A stretch of 64,000 nucleotides of DNA from Apostichopus japonicus (GCF_037975245.1 NC_092574.1:23191713-23255712); one strand, 5' to 3'. Positions 12,493 to 24,660 are shown, counted from the first letter of the stretch. A program made the numbers and translations. The notes: generated by a model not told the origin, from the letters alone.

Positions 12493-12880
12493 GCACAACA
12501 GCATGAGTACGAGTACAACATCATGAGTACGAGTACAACAGCACGAGTACGAGTACAACAGCACGAGTACGAGTAACAGCATGAGTACGAGTACAACAGC
12601 ATGAGTACGAGTACAACAGCATGAGTACGAGTACAACAGCATGAGTACGAGTACAACAGCATGAGTACGAGTACAACAGCATGAGTACGAGTACAACAGC
12701 ATGAGTACGAGTACAACAGCATGAGTACGAGTACAACAGCATGAGTACGAGTACAACAGCATGAGTACTAGTACAACAGCATGAGTACGAGTACAACAAC
12801 ATGAGTACGAGTACAACAGCATGAGTACGAGTACAACAGCATGAGTACGAACACTACAGCATGAGTACAGGCACAACACC
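12493..12880. repeat. 20-base minisatellite
   Basis: About 19 copies of a 20-base unit (CATGAGTACGAGTACAACAG), nearly perfect in the centre and degenerate at both ends, continuing as looser AGTAC-rich sequence to about 13050. The minus strand is open in all three frames (Tyr-Ser-Cys-Cys-rich), purely because the unit lacks stops there. Confidence 0.93.
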
Positions 12881-13059
12881 ATGATTACAAGTAGATTTTC
12901 TTATTGGAAGAGTACCAGTATAAGTACAAGACTAAGTATGAGTACCCGTACTTTATTTTGCACTAGCTGCTTCAAAATGCCTCGAGTACAACATAAAGAT
13001 ACAGAGATTCATGAGGGGCGGATATGAGTACAGGTAGCTTCTGCTAGAATACAAGTAGG

Positions 13060-15240
13060 AGCTTGAACTTACTACAAGCATGCTCACTAACTCTCAATAG
13101 GTTCGGTAACATTGTTAACCACATTTATGCAGCATAAACATTCTCTTAAAATACAATTTTAATGCAACTCCCAGCAGAAAGGCTACACGAATAGTCCAAC
13201 TGAAGGACAAATCTGGACTTGTAAAATACGTCCACGTATATCCAAAGGGAGGAGGTTAATCACATAGGTATTAAATTAGAAAAGCTTTTAGTGTGTAACA
13301 AATTCCAGTTCAAATCTCAATCCCATCAGCAAATAGCTCCATAACAATAGAATGCATACTGTTTCCATTCACTTCAAAACCAATGTATTGTTAACAGACT
13401 CTTTTGTTCAAGTTAAGATAGGTCAGCAAACATCAGGATTGGTTACTCAGCTGAGGGGATCAAAGGTGTCCACTGAGAGACAGTTTGATCCTTAGGAAGT
13501 GTTTCGTGCAAACAAGTATCCAATGAAATACAATGTAAAGTTTATTGCTTAAGAAATATTTAGCACAAACCTTAACAATGAGTGATTAATTTATTTGTAG
13601 TGGGGTGATGTGGACATTTCATTATGAACATTTTTAATATTTTCACAGATTTTTTTTCAAAACTTGTAGTCTATGGGGATATTAAACTACTGTTGGAATA
13701 CCTAACCATACTTAAAGGAGACACACAAACCCAACCATCTTTATGCTCTCTATATGATAGAGATGATTCCCCACACAGCTAAGAAGAAATCTTATTTCAT
13801 TTGGGAGATATCACATATTTAATGTTCCTTTGCACACAAGGCTGAAGACTTGATCAAGTAACATGTGCTTCATTTTCTTATGTTCTTTTTTATATTTATT
13901 ACAGTGTATATTTTCTGTAATGGAGTTGGATTATGCAAATGTTAAACCTTAAACGTTGAAGCTGGTAACATGACCTTATGATACAAAGCAAAAGTAAAAG
14001 CTTTGAATTCCTAATGGCACTATGACATCACAGTTAAACAAAACGACAGCCCCCACAACATGACTTCTAAACGAGGGTATCTCTTTAATGGAGCAATCTT
14101 TTCCTTAGTTGTCTGTGGGAGTTGTTTCTTCACAAGGTTTGTCATAAAGGCTAAAGATTCTTTGCATTTGTGTCTCCTTTAAATAACTATAAAGCCTGAT
14201 CAGCAACAATACAACAAACATCTGACATCAGGATAACACTCCCTGTGAGAAATGATATGACTCATTTAAGTTTATCTTGTATACACTTCAGGAAAAGCAG
14301 AGGTCATTGAATTATTTTATTCTGCTGACACAGATCTTTGTGTTGTGCTATTCTTGACAGGAACAAATGAAGAGTAGATAAAGGGAAAGGCGGGGGGGGG
14401 GGGGGGGGGGGGGTGGGAGCTCTCAGCCTGTGCCAAAGCATCACATTACTTACCTCCTTGTTATGCCTTCATCCACGTTCACACAGCAAAGAAAAGTTTT
14501 GCCCTAAATGGACTCCAAGCTAAGATCTTTAGGACCTCCTGTGCTGTACCAACTGGAGACTCGCAGGCCTCAGTTGAGCTTCTTCACTGAGTGGAACACT
14601 TTTAAGTAATATTACCAATTACGTCAGAATTACATACTTAAAACTTATGGATTGTGAATGGACTGCAAGGGAAGAGCAAATTCCTTTACAAACAGATTTT
14701 TTTACCTGGTTAATAATATAACATTCCCTACCCTCATTCCTTCATCTAAAACACTCAATTCTAGTTCACATCTGTTTTTTTCAGTGAGAGGTAATAAAGC
14801 TGAACTGACACGCATCCACATTTGAGAACGCAAGGTGGATCAACGACCGGCAGCGACCATTATGCAGTCACTAAAAGGTTATGTTCACTGTCTCCAGTTC
14901 ACTGAATGTGAGGACATTGTTGTGTATGTTCGTATATGCTTCTGCGCCAATTTATTTGGATGTGACTAGGTCAAGTGGCTGGAGGTCTAAGGTCCCTTGA
15001 TCCCCACGAGCATCCACACTACAATCTTGATCACCCTTGAGGGGTCAGGATAATCCCTGTAAGAGAGATCACCATTGCGGGGTCTGATATTAAGTACGCT
15101 AGCATCCAAACTACGATCTTGAGCGCCCTTGCAGGGTCAGACCCTACTTGCGTTCTATTATATGTGAACAAGGCTTTAACATATATGTTGGCCAATAACG
15201 CAAGTCCTGTGGGGTTCATGCTCCTCACTTTGGGAAAATC
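13060..15240. other. Intronic or 3-prime AFF sequence, no exon found
   Basis: No recognised coding exon despite the expectation of further AFF exons on the minus strand. Contains a G run of about 24 bases at 14392-14414. The region 14990-15200 has GGGTCAGACCCT-like phrases also seen at 18360-18790 (CAGACCCTG), suggesting fragments of a shared MITE. Confidence 0.4.
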
Positions 15241-15250
15241 AATTTCTTAC

Positions 15251-15320
15251 CTAGTTTCCTCTTTTTCATCTTCTTCTTCTTCCTCTTCTTCTTCATCTTC
15301 TTCACCATCTTCTTCAAGTT
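15251..15320 (-). CDS. AFF: AFF/Lilliputian Glu/Asp-rich exon
   Basis: Seventy bases between TTTCATTTCTTTCAG|AAC and ACTAG|GTAAGAAAT. Entered in phase 1 from the 18915 exon it reads ELEEDGEEDEEE continuing as an almost pure Glu/Asp run and ending KEET, leaving phase 2. The position corresponds to the acidic DDLKLSSSEDSDGEQ region of vertebrate AFF proteins. The trinucleotide-like GAA/GAT composition makes it a candidate for length polymorphism. Plus-strand reading gives a poly-Ser ORF, which is a shadow. The next exon, required in phase 2, was not identified in 1-15 kb. Confidence 0.62.
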
Positions 15321-17129
15321 CTGAAAGAAATGAAAAAAATGTGGAGATTTGGAGTTTTGTTCTACAACAGAATTTGGTCAACTAGATACCCGGTTCTTTC
15401 AGCGATAATCCTTCCTCGCTAGGCCTTGGAAAGGTTTTGTCCAAATAATCCTTTTCAATTACTTTTGAAAGATTAATTATGTACCGGATGAAAAGACAAC
15501 AAACAGGGTGCCAACATTAATTCAACATCCCATGTAAAACAAGATTCAAACTGGGACGAACAAATTGATACCTATAGGTAAAACATTGCCAATATATATT
15601 TTTTGGAAGAGGGGGAGGGATGGATGGGTGGGGATGTATATTGCCGGCAATTATTAGGAAAAAATGCTGTTATGAGAGTTCTATAGGGTTCTGCTGTATA
15701 ATTGCTTTTCATCATTCTGGAAAAGTTATGTTGAGCTGAATGACAATCTTGTTTTCTTTTCTATCTCTTTTTTTTCCTTTAATTTTCACTGACAAGTGAA
15801 ATATATGCACAAAACAATAGCCGCATATGCTGAGAAAATTATAAAACTTACTGGTTTTCAAAATACAGCAACATGACTGATATTTAGAATTTCCTACTGT
15901 TTGATGTCAAGACTTAACTTTTGCTTGAAATCATACTTTAATTCTAAAACAATCCAGGATCTTCAATGAGCGAGACAAGACTCACTATAAATCCGGCCCC
16001 TGCCCCCCCCCAAACTCCTCCAAATCAATGATCAGGATGAAATCTAGTTCAGTGGACTATTGACTTGACTATTAATAGAAATTAACTTTTGACACGATCT
16101 GAATACTGTAGATAAACTTTCTGATGTCTCGTAATATCCCACCGACCACCGCAACCCACTTAACGTGTTTCCTAAGTGTAAGGTTCGTCGGATTAAAATA
16201 GCAAATTGTAACATCAGGCACCATATATTACTTTTAACTGTTGAAGACAGTATCATCAGAACTGTGGCAACTATTAATGCACAAGTCACATTGCACACAC
16301 ACACACACAGCAACAATGAAACATTGCATTAACCATTAGAGTAGTATAAAAACCACCACAGCCTTTATAAATAACTTGGCAGCTCCATTGGCTATGGTCC
16401 ATGGCGATTAGCTTCCACTTAATTGCTTTTCAAGACAGGATTCCACAGCAATAACAAGAGGAAACCGGGCGAACCAACTGGTAAATTAGGGTGTACTTAC
16501 ACACCATTGACACACTTAGTATAAAGAGAGCAAAGCAGCACAATTCTATGAGGATGGAGATAACCCTATAGTGAAGTGGGTTCTCTGTCATAACAAACAG
16601 ATCTGTCAAAACAGTTGATCACATTGTGTAATACTACTGTAAGCTATACCACATGCATGTCAATTATTTGCAGAGGAAAGTTGCTGTTACTTAGCAAGAT
16701 ATCATTTTAAATTCCTTAAATACTTTTATGAGACCTGTCTCTAACTTAAGAATTTTAGATTTTCAGATGGTTAATTAAAATATTCTTCCTTTTTGTCAAG
16801 GAATTTTACACTTGTGTGTGTAAATTTACTTGCTGTTTGCAATGTTAGTGCAGAATCTTCAATTGCTTGATCATCACAGCTAGGTTACAAAGTAAAATAT
16901 CTGGGAAATTTAGTGTTTTAGAAGTTAAATTCTTCTTATTTATGAAATCAAATGGGATGTATTTCTTCTATTGATTCTGTAGGTAGTCCCTCTACATTTG
17001 TTCTACTTTGAGGAACTTTCCCTAAAGATCTTAAAAAAACTTCCCATTCGCCATCTCTCTCTCTCACCCTAACATTAATTACCATCCATTTAAGTTCTGA
17101 AGTTATTTGCAACAATTGAAGTTTCTTCA

Positions 17130-17215
17130 TTAACTGATGCATTAAATGAAGTTTGCATTAAATGAAGATGCATTAAATGAAGTTCATTAAATGAAGTTTC
17201 TTCATTTAACTGATG
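17130..17215. repeat. Short tandem GCATTAAATGAAGTTT array
   Basis: Four to five copies of CATTAAATGAAG-type units, some inverted (CTTCATTTAA), interspersed with GTTTCTTCATT. Confidence 0.7.
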
Positions 17216-18887
17216 CAACAAAATGACAGAAAATGCCTTCAATTATTTATTACATCCATTTCTGATTTTCAAGTTTCATGACAAATTTCATAACAAAACA
17301 CCATTATTACATAGTAAACTAACTTATCCATTAAAATCTGTTATAACATTAGCTTCCCCAAAACCTCAAAATTGGTGTGAATGTAAAGGTCAATGTGCTC
17401 ACTCATCTATTCCACTTCTGGTCTTTCTTCCACAATGTCTCTTATTGAACCATTGACGTATACTGTGAAATATAACGCATCGCATGTATGTAATTACATA
17501 CGAGCCTCCGTTTTTATCTCATTTCACATAGTTAACGTGGGTGAGTCGGCCTGTACCCCACATTCAACCTCTCACAGCCGTGCCGCCGCCGGAGGAGGAG
17601 GAGGAGGAGAGCTCCTCGTGAGCCGACGGTACGGACATAAATAAAAATAGCGCACATTCCAAAGTGAGTCTGTCTGGCGATATGTAAATGAATGAGGTGG
17701 TAAAACATTTTCACTGAGCAAACTGAGGACTGAGAGGTTTCGTGGAAGGCAATCAGTCGTCATCTTATTCGCTGTATACCGTTGATTAGGTTTAACAAGA
17801 TCGATTGAACAAATGTCTCAAGTTGTGTCTACATGCTCTCTACCGTGATTCGTAGAGTCGAGTCAAACCCTGATATTAAAGGTAAAAATACCCCAAAGTT
17901 TCCTACATTGTTTAATTAAAATCTTCCTTATACTCCCCCATAGGATGACTAAAGATGTAAACAAGTTTCCTGCTTGTACGAATAATGCTTTTACAAAAAC
18001 AATTTAAAATTTTTTTTTTTAAATTATCATGTTACACAAGCTAGGAACAGCTTGAAACACCTTTTGATTACAAGAATTGGTAAACATATAATGAATATAG
18101 ACTACATCAACATAACAACTCTGGGTCCCAAAGTTTGTTTTCATCTTTTTGGGGATAATATACATATCTGACAGGTGCAGAGCCTTGTTAAATCAACCAA
18201 GCCGTTCTTTCAGACAGACACTTAACAAGGAAAAGATGGTTGCTCTATGAAGAGATTGGTTTCAGTATTGAAACATTGTACATTATTGTGAACAAAAAAA
18301 AAACTGTAAAGCAAGAGACTGCTTTCTCTGAAACTTAAAGGTTATCCTTTACAGGGTCTGCAGTTAACATTATGAATCAGACCCTGCCTTTAATGTTAGG
18401 CATTACCACAAGGTCAATTGATTTGAATCTCTGCGCATTTACATTAGATCGTTTAGAACGTTTAGAACGCTCTGTATCAGACCGCGACCTTGCGACCACT
18501 TAACAGGAAGTTGGGATTTGTTCATTACCAGAAACTGCGAGACACCACACGCCGACATGTGATGTGCAAATGCTGTGGTTAATTCCTACTACGACTACTG
18601 AGCCAGCTACGTGCATAACAAACAAAAATGGAAGTAAAACATCAATGCTTATCCCAGATCAACCCTGAGCTTACATTGCAAATTGAACCCTGAGCTTAGG
18701 GTCTGATCCTAGTCTATCATGGGTTTCAAATCCCAGGGTCTCATCTGCGTTTACACAAGTCAGACCCTGAGTGCTGTGTTCAACGCCGGGCTCCTCTGCA
18801 GGTGTACAGAGGATAGAGGGGGGGGGGGTTTGAGGGTCAGCCATGATAAGCTATGCCTGATGAGGGATTTCGTGTCTGTTTACTTAC

Positions 18888-18915
18888 CTTCAATAGTCGG
18901 TGGGATCTCAGACAC
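18888..18915 (-). CDS. AFF: AFF/Lilliputian 28-base exon
   Basis: A very short exon with strong signals. The pyrimidine tract and acceptor are TTTCTTTCAATTTCCAG|GTG and the donor is GAAG|GTAAGTA. Entering in phase 0 from the ELL-binding exon, it reads VSEIPPTIE and leaves one base (phase 1), which fits the next exon. It occupies the position of the variable linker between FPFPTKES and the acidic Ser-rich block of vertebrate AFF proteins. There is no family motif, so the call rests on splice-site quality and on phase agreement on both sides. Confidence 0.55.
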
Positions 18916-19360
18916 CTGGAAATTGAAAGAAAAAAGAAAGTGAACACCCTGCTGTTTTTTCAATCCTATTTGTTTCCTGGATAAGAACAGCCAAAGAAAT
19001 TAACTTCTCCATTAGAAAGCCTTTACCGGCTGAAGTATCACTTCATGTTCATTACCCCGGTTTGGTCTCTTCATAACCTCTGACATATCACTCGACTGTT
19101 TCTAGAGTGACCTGGTGATCCTTTGACACTGACCTCCATGGTGACTGGTCATATATGATCAAAATACTTCATCAGCTTAGGGATTCCATGCCAACATAAG
19201 ACATTAATTTAACCCTTGGTCAAAAAGTGTACTACTTTATATTTAAGTTAACTGTGCTGTGATCTAAATACCAAATAGGTTATTTTCAACAAAATATACA
19301 TACAATAGTTTGTTTCTCTGTTTACAGTTGAACAGTGCATCACATATACACATGCATTAA

Positions 19361-19764
19361 GGCCCGGTCACACTATACCGATTTTTTATCGGAATACTAT
19401 ACGATTTTCCCAGAGGAATCGTAACAGCCAGTTTTTCGTTCGGGTCTTCTAGCCACAGTGATAAAGGACCTGATTTGCTATCTGTTGAGCCATTCCGATG
19501 TGGAATAGCCCTCTCCTAAATTTTGATATTGACTCTGTTTCCTTTTATCGGATAGCTATCCGATTTCTCTTCCGATTTTTATCGTTTTTCGATGTCATGT
19601 CACTTCAGAATGTAGTCCGTTCCAGAACCCCTCAGATTTAGAGTAGGTATTCAAATATTCCACTGCATTCATTACATTCACTACCACAAACCTCACTCTT
19701 CGGCCTAAAATCGAAAAAATCGGACCGTATTCCGATAAAATATCGCTGTAGTGTGACCGGGCCT
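19361..19764. mobile_element. TTAA-flanked MITE, about 404 bases
   Basis: Ends are inverted repeats: GGCCCGGTCACACTA on the left and TAGTGTGACCGGGCC on the right, with TTAA at 19357-19360 and 19765-19768 as the probable target duplication. Subterminal sequence is also inverted (TTTTATCGGAATAC near both ends). TTAA duplication is typical of piggyBac-type transposases. It has no coding capacity and sits in an AFF intron. Confidence 0.8.
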
Positions 19765-20554
19765 TTAACAGACCTTGAATCATATTCACATAGATCAGAA
19801 TATCTATTCCCAATGACCAGCTCTTCTAACATTTAATGGGATTTTCTAAATCACAAAGCATACAATATCTTATTATACAGTATGCCTTTCAAATGTGAAC
19901 TATTCTTTTTCTAATTTTAACATGAACAGCAATGACAGCAAATACACAAAACTAATCAAGATCTACCCATACGATCACTGAATATTCAATTACAATCATG
20001 CCTCTTAGGTTATTTATTCAGCAACATGTTTAGATTATTCATTGGTACAGAAATTTAATACTAATTATTCAAACAGACTTTCAGATATAATGTAACTTGT
20101 ATCTCTTCTAAGACACTTAAATAACTATATTACTATTTACATTGATCAATGCAGTTTAGCAATCATCATTAATTAATTTCCATTATGAAAGCTGCTGAAT
20201 TAAAATAAAAATGTTAAAATTGCAGACATTTAAATTTTCCTGAAAAGATCGAATTTTTGAGTATCCTCACGCTTCCAACTATATCGCTGCATTGGACATT
20301 CGTGTCGGACTTGTAAAGTTTGAATCTACAAACATGTCTGGCATTGCAGCTATATTGCAGTCCTTTTGCTGTCATTTTGCTTGCCAACACCCCCTTCCAC
20401 CCTCAACTCCTGCCCCCCCCAGTCACCAATATCGACTAAGTCATCAACTCAAGTAGCTAGCAGGAAACAGTTATCAACACATCCTAGTCACTATCATTAA
20501 CCCCCAATCGCAGGCACTAACACCAAATAAAAATCAATAAAACCTACAAGGTCC

Positions 20555-21080
20555 AGTTTGTATCATCAACTTCCATATCAACACCAATTTCCAGTCATTC
20601 CAGGCAACAAAATTTCTACTACCTGTACTAACACCACATTCAAATCAATTACACCTACTACGATAATTTTTTACGGCCAATTGTCATCAACACCAATTTC
20701 CATTGACTGCACCAAAACTAGCAGTCACTTACATCAACTACCTGCACTAACACCACATGCAAGTCAATGACACCATCTACGTTAATTTGTACCGCCAACT
20801 GTCATCAACACCAGTTTCCACCGATTTGCACCAAAAATCGCAGTCACTAACATCAGCTACCTGTACTAACACCACATGCAAATCAATAACACCATCTACG
20901 TTAATTTTGTATTGTCAACTGTCATCAACACCAGTTTCCACCGATTTGCACCAAAAATCGCAGTCACTAACATCAACTACCTGTACTAACACCACATGCA
21001 AATCAATAACACCATCTACGTTAATTTTGTATTGCCAACTGTCATCAACACCAGTTTCCACTGATTCGCAGTCACACATA
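20555..21080. repeat. 120-base tandem repeat
   Basis: About 4.5 copies. TCAACACCAGTTTCCACCGA recurs at 20805, 20925 and 21045, exactly 120 bases apart, with older diverged copies upstream. The 129-codon plus-strand ORF results from a unit divisible by three and is not considered a gene. Confidence 0.9.
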
Positions 21081-22285
21081 TACCACCTTCCAGGCAATGA
21101 TACAAAGTTACAAGGTCCAACTGTAGTACAAACTACAAGTCATTAAACCATCTAGTCCCTTGTCTAATTAAATACATTAGATCAGCCTCACCATCACCAA
21201 CCAATCCGTACCCACAGGGAAGAGATTCTCGATTTAAACATCGAACATTCAAACATATTTTCTGCCGAATATGAGCTACATAAAAGTCATAACGCTCTCT
21301 CCCACACAAACACTCAGCTATTGCTAGTACTCGGCTCATAAATTTCTTTCTATGCTTCAGTTGAGATTCTCAAATTGCATGCATTGCATCAAACTGCAAA
21401 TACAGTCCCTGCATAAACACCAACATAAATTTAAAGGAAAGGAATTTCCTATTCTGTTACAGAAAGATACAGCACAGATGAACAAACTTAGAAATCATGG
21501 CAATCATAGCAACAGGATTTAGAACTTGAGCAGTTATATTTTCTTTTTTTTCCCCCCAATTAGAATTTTTTCAATTAACATTATTGACTCGGCTCAAATT
21601 GTGAGGCCAGAAACATGTAAGTAGATCTCAGTATCCTACAAAGGTGACTTCATATCTCATATTTGAAACATATCCGGTGGAAATGTGCTGGCAAGATATG
21701 CAGTTAATACAATGAAAGATACAGCACTGGAAATTATGTGTGTAACCTCATGGGATGATTTGGGTTGAACCCATAATTTCTCTAGTGTAATCTACTGCTT
21801 TTAAATATACTTCATAGCACAGAATGAAGTCTGCTCTCATTAACAAACAAATCATGTCAACAGGACAGCTTTTACTTCTTTTTACTTCTCCTAACTAATT
21901 GTATTAAACAGGCCAACTGTACCTTGACTGATCAGGCAGTATAAAAACATGCTCTTAAAATAAACTAACACAACATACATTTTTAAATTATATTAGTTGT
22001 ACAGCTCTTTTAAGAAAGTTTGTCTTACGAAATGAGGATCGCATATTTGAAACATCTCAGAGGTAATACTCACCCCTAAAATAACACCCACGGTATAATG
22101 AATATTTCTGGACCATGAAAGTTTCTTAAAACATCGACCAACAATTACTAAACTCTTCGCTAATGTGACAGAGCTAGTGTAATGTCCCTCCCAACCACCT
22201 GTCCCCTCCCCCCCCCCACTTGTACTTTCTCATTTGTGGGACCCGATTATATACTTCTTTGTAAAAATGAATGATTTTCTCCTAC

Positions 22286-22357
22286 CTGATCATTAAGGTT
22301 GAAAGGGAACCTGGGTGCAGTTTCCTCAATGGGTGTGTTGATGTTTGCAGAGAGAGG
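22286..22357 (-). CDS. AFF: AFF/Lilliputian ELL-binding segment exon
   Basis: Twenty-four codons (72 bases), phase 0 at both ends. The acceptor is GTGATTTTCAG|CCT and the donor is GATCAG|GTAGGAG. The peptide includes PLSANINTP and APRFPFNLNDQ. It aligns with AFF PPLTAIHTP and EPSKFPFPTKES, a strongly conserved piece of the family that in AFF4 lies in the segment (around residues 300-350, from memory) that binds the occludin-like domain of ELL2. The conserved TP and FPF are kept. The residues EMTHSWP, which normally precede this block, are not encoded here or at the end of the previous exon. Confidence 0.82.
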
Positions 22358-22739
22358 CTGAAAATCACATTGTTCCGTGTAAATCTAAGGAAAAATTGAT
22401 CACCACGGAAAAGTAAGGAAACATAAACTTATTACGTACATCCAAACACAACATACAAGTGTTCAAAAGAGACCAAAGGTCCCATTTTAATAAATTATCA
22501 GCTGTGTTGTTAAAGATATCAGCTTTATTAAAATCCAAATATTTGACAATTCAACATTCATCATGCTTCAGAAGCACCCTAGAAAATGTTGAATGCAATC
22601 CATTTCAAATTGGTACAGACATTGTTTTTTTTTATCTACCCAAAATATTTTGAGTGCTCCACTATAAAATGGTAGACTCAGCAGATAGAGGAAGTGGGAG
22701 GTTTTCCAGAAGAAAACAGTACTGATTAAGTATGTATCA

Positions 22740-23130
22740 AGGTAAAGAGAGTGTGAGAAGAAGTATGTAGCAAGGGGAAGGTGGGTAACAGAGGAAAGAA
22801 TGTGGCAGGGAAAGTAAAGTGGCAGGGAAAATATGTGGCAAAGGAAAGTAAAGTGGCAGGGAAAAGTGACTGACAGGACAAATAGAGTGGGAGGAGCAGT
22901 ATGCAGCAAGGGGAAGGTGGGTAGCAGAGGAAAGACAGTGGCAGGAAAAGTTAAGTGGCAGTAGGAAATATGTGGCAGAGAAGAGTTAGTGGCAGGGGAA
23001 GTTGGCGGCAGGACAAAGAGAGTGGCAGGGAATAGTGAGTGGCAGGGGATGGCGTAGGAAAGTGAGTGGCAGGGAGGGTAAGTGGCAGAGAATAGTAAGT
23101 GGCAGGGGCAAGTGAGTGCTCTCAATAGTA
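22740..23130. repeat. Purine-rich GTGGCAGGGAA imperfect repeats
   Basis: Irregular units of AGTGGCAGGGGAAAGT spaced 15-35 bases. The 185-codon minus-strand ORF (PCHLLFSATYPPCHSL type) is a product of this composition: it has no domain and no conserved start. Confidence 0.75.
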
Positions 23131-23449
23131 AAATGAGGGCACAAAGTGGCAGACCTCTGTTTATTTACAATTCCTTTTACTTACTTCTTCCGCAAGAGTT
23201 ACTTTTTCTTATAAATAATCTAGGTTACTTACAAGCAGAATATTGTCTGTATTACTATGTCATTTTCTTATTCATTTAATTCATTATTTGATCCCTCTTC
23301 CTCCTCCTCCAACTGTTGGGTTTTAGTTTAGAACATTACCAAGGATCTGGGTGGTTTAATCAAGTCCAAGAAACCGATATCCCAAAACTTTGTGATCAAG
23401 GTACTTTGAATGGTAGAATGAGAAGGAGAGGCATTGACCATAGAGGGCT

Positions 23450-23545
23450 CACAGTGTTAAAAAGGTTACCATGACATTCTAGGCACGGTATAATGAGGGT
23501 GCTAAGGTTGTGGGGTGACAGGTAAGCAAGGAGCGAACTAAATAA
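23450..23545 (+). repeat. Dispersed repeat with embedded splice-donor-like sequence
   Basis: TTCTAGGCACGGTATAATG and GGGTGCTAAGGTTGTGGGG followed by TGACAGGTAAGC. A close copy lies at 50783-50845 (GGCACGGTAGAAGGGGGTGC, GAGGAGACAGGTAAGC). Confidence 0.7.
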
Positions 23546-24050
23546 CTAGTCTTCTCCTGAGTCCCTTATTCCACCCGCATCCGCCCCCCCCCCTCCACCC
23601 CTCTTAGTTTCTCTTCATCTCCTTCTGGGTCATCCCTCGCTTCCTCTATCTTCCAAATCTACCGTTTGGTAAAGAGGCATTTGTGAATACAGATCAGGTT
23701 CACGCATTCAGCAGTTATAATTCTATTTACAAATTCTGGCATCATAACTGGAAGACATTCAACACTTCCTAAAATAAACATTTGGTTTCTTAAAATAAAT
23801 TTCCATTTTGCTTCGTTTTCAAAAGTTTCCTTTAGACAAATTTAGAAAATTTTCTGAGATTGGTAAAAAATTGGCATCTTTCAATAAATAATGTATATAA
23901 ATAACCACAAGCAGTGCATCATTTAGATGGTGATATCATGTGAAGTAGGCCAAAAATACATCTAACAGATCAGGCTGGCTGTCATCTACGTGTGTGACAT
24001 TTAATAACATCGTGTTCTTAGAATGTTCGATGAAATTTGATTCTTCTTAC

Positions 24051-24107
24051 CCTTAAGATGTCCTGAACCTTCTTATCCTTGCTCGGTTCTGTCCTTGAAA
24101 GGGGCCT
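24051..24107 (-). CDS. AFF: AFF/Lilliputian short exon before the ELL-binding segment
   Basis: Nineteen codons (57 bases), phase 0 at both ends. The acceptor is GTCTTTTCAG|AGG and the donor is TTAAGG|GTAAGAAG. The peptide ends KKVQDILR. Vertebrate AFF proteins have CVEEILKEMT directly before the WPPPLTAI block, so VQDIL is read as the equivalent of VEEIL. The upstream AFF landmark KPTAYVRPMDGQ was not found between this exon and the 27878 exon, so it is lost, diverged or in an unseen exon. The exon is short, so the call rests on splice sites, phase and the position of DIL next to the following exon. Confidence 0.68.
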
Positions 24108-24604
24108 CTGAAAAGACAGAATTTTACAAAATTGTTGTGAGAAGGAAAAAAAAGAAGAAGAAGAAGAAAGAGAAGTCAAAAGGAATAACGGGTTTAACAC
24201 TAGGGAAATCAACGTAAACGGGTCTGCGGAAGAATTGTAATAATATAAATCAAGACTGCGTATAGGGTGAGAACTGCAAATCGAGAGAACTACATGATCA
24301 TGAATGGCTGGATCTTATAAAGTATAACTTTGAATTTTACAGTTCCTTTTAAGAAAATTTGAAGAAGGGAAAGAAACAAAATGCAAAATGACGTGAATTG
24401 AACCAGAAATGACAAAGAGCAGGGTGTTTTTTTTTAAAGGAGGTTAAGGTTTACGTTTGATCTGCATTTGCAAATCTATTTCTCTATCATTCAATGGTAA
24501 ATCCGGAGTGAAGAGATAGTGTGCGGTGACCCCGTAAGAGAGGTCACCAAGGGCACAGTGCTAAAATTATACAAAGTGGCGTCTTGGTAGATTAGAAAAG
24601 TGTG

Positions 24605-24660
24605 TTGGTGTAGTAGGAGACAGGTAAGTATCGTCGTTCGTAAATACCAAGGTTTATTTT
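24605..24660 (+). repeat. Dispersed repeat with perfect U1-complementary CAGGTAAGTA
   Basis: AGGAGACAGGTAAGTATCG followed by TCGTTCGTAAATACCA. The same segment is found inverted at 37525-37577 (ATTTACGAGTGACGATACTT then ACCTGTCTCC) and partly at 29960-29988. Confidence 0.65.

Noticed and set aside
12493-12880. CRISPR-like array
   Set aside because: Units are directly adjacent with no unique spacers, and the genome is eukaryotic.
12411-12882. Three overlapping Tyr-Ser-Cys-rich minus ORFs
   Set aside because: They are the 20-base minisatellite read in three frames.
14392-14414. Long G run and other poly-G/poly-C stretches taken as G-quadruplex regulatory sites
   Set aside because: Plain homopolymers scattered across the window are common in this genome and their length is prone to sequencing error; there is no positional logic.
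14445-14560. Possible AFF exon before the GTAAGTAATG donor on the minus strand
   Set aside because: With the required phase 2 the frame hits stops, and no good acceptor precedes it.
15119-15385. Plus-strand poly-Ser ORF
   Set aside because: It is the antisense of the Glu/Asp-rich AFF exon, which has proper splice sites on the minus strand.
20757-21146. 129-codon plus ORF rich in Thr and Ser
   Set aside because: It is a translation of the 120-base tandem repeat, whose unit is a multiple of three.
22568-23125. 185-codon minus ORF, among the longest in the window
   Set aside because: It lies on the GTGGCAGGGAA purine repeat and its Pro/Cys/His/Ser pattern is that repeat translated. It has no domain and no splice context.
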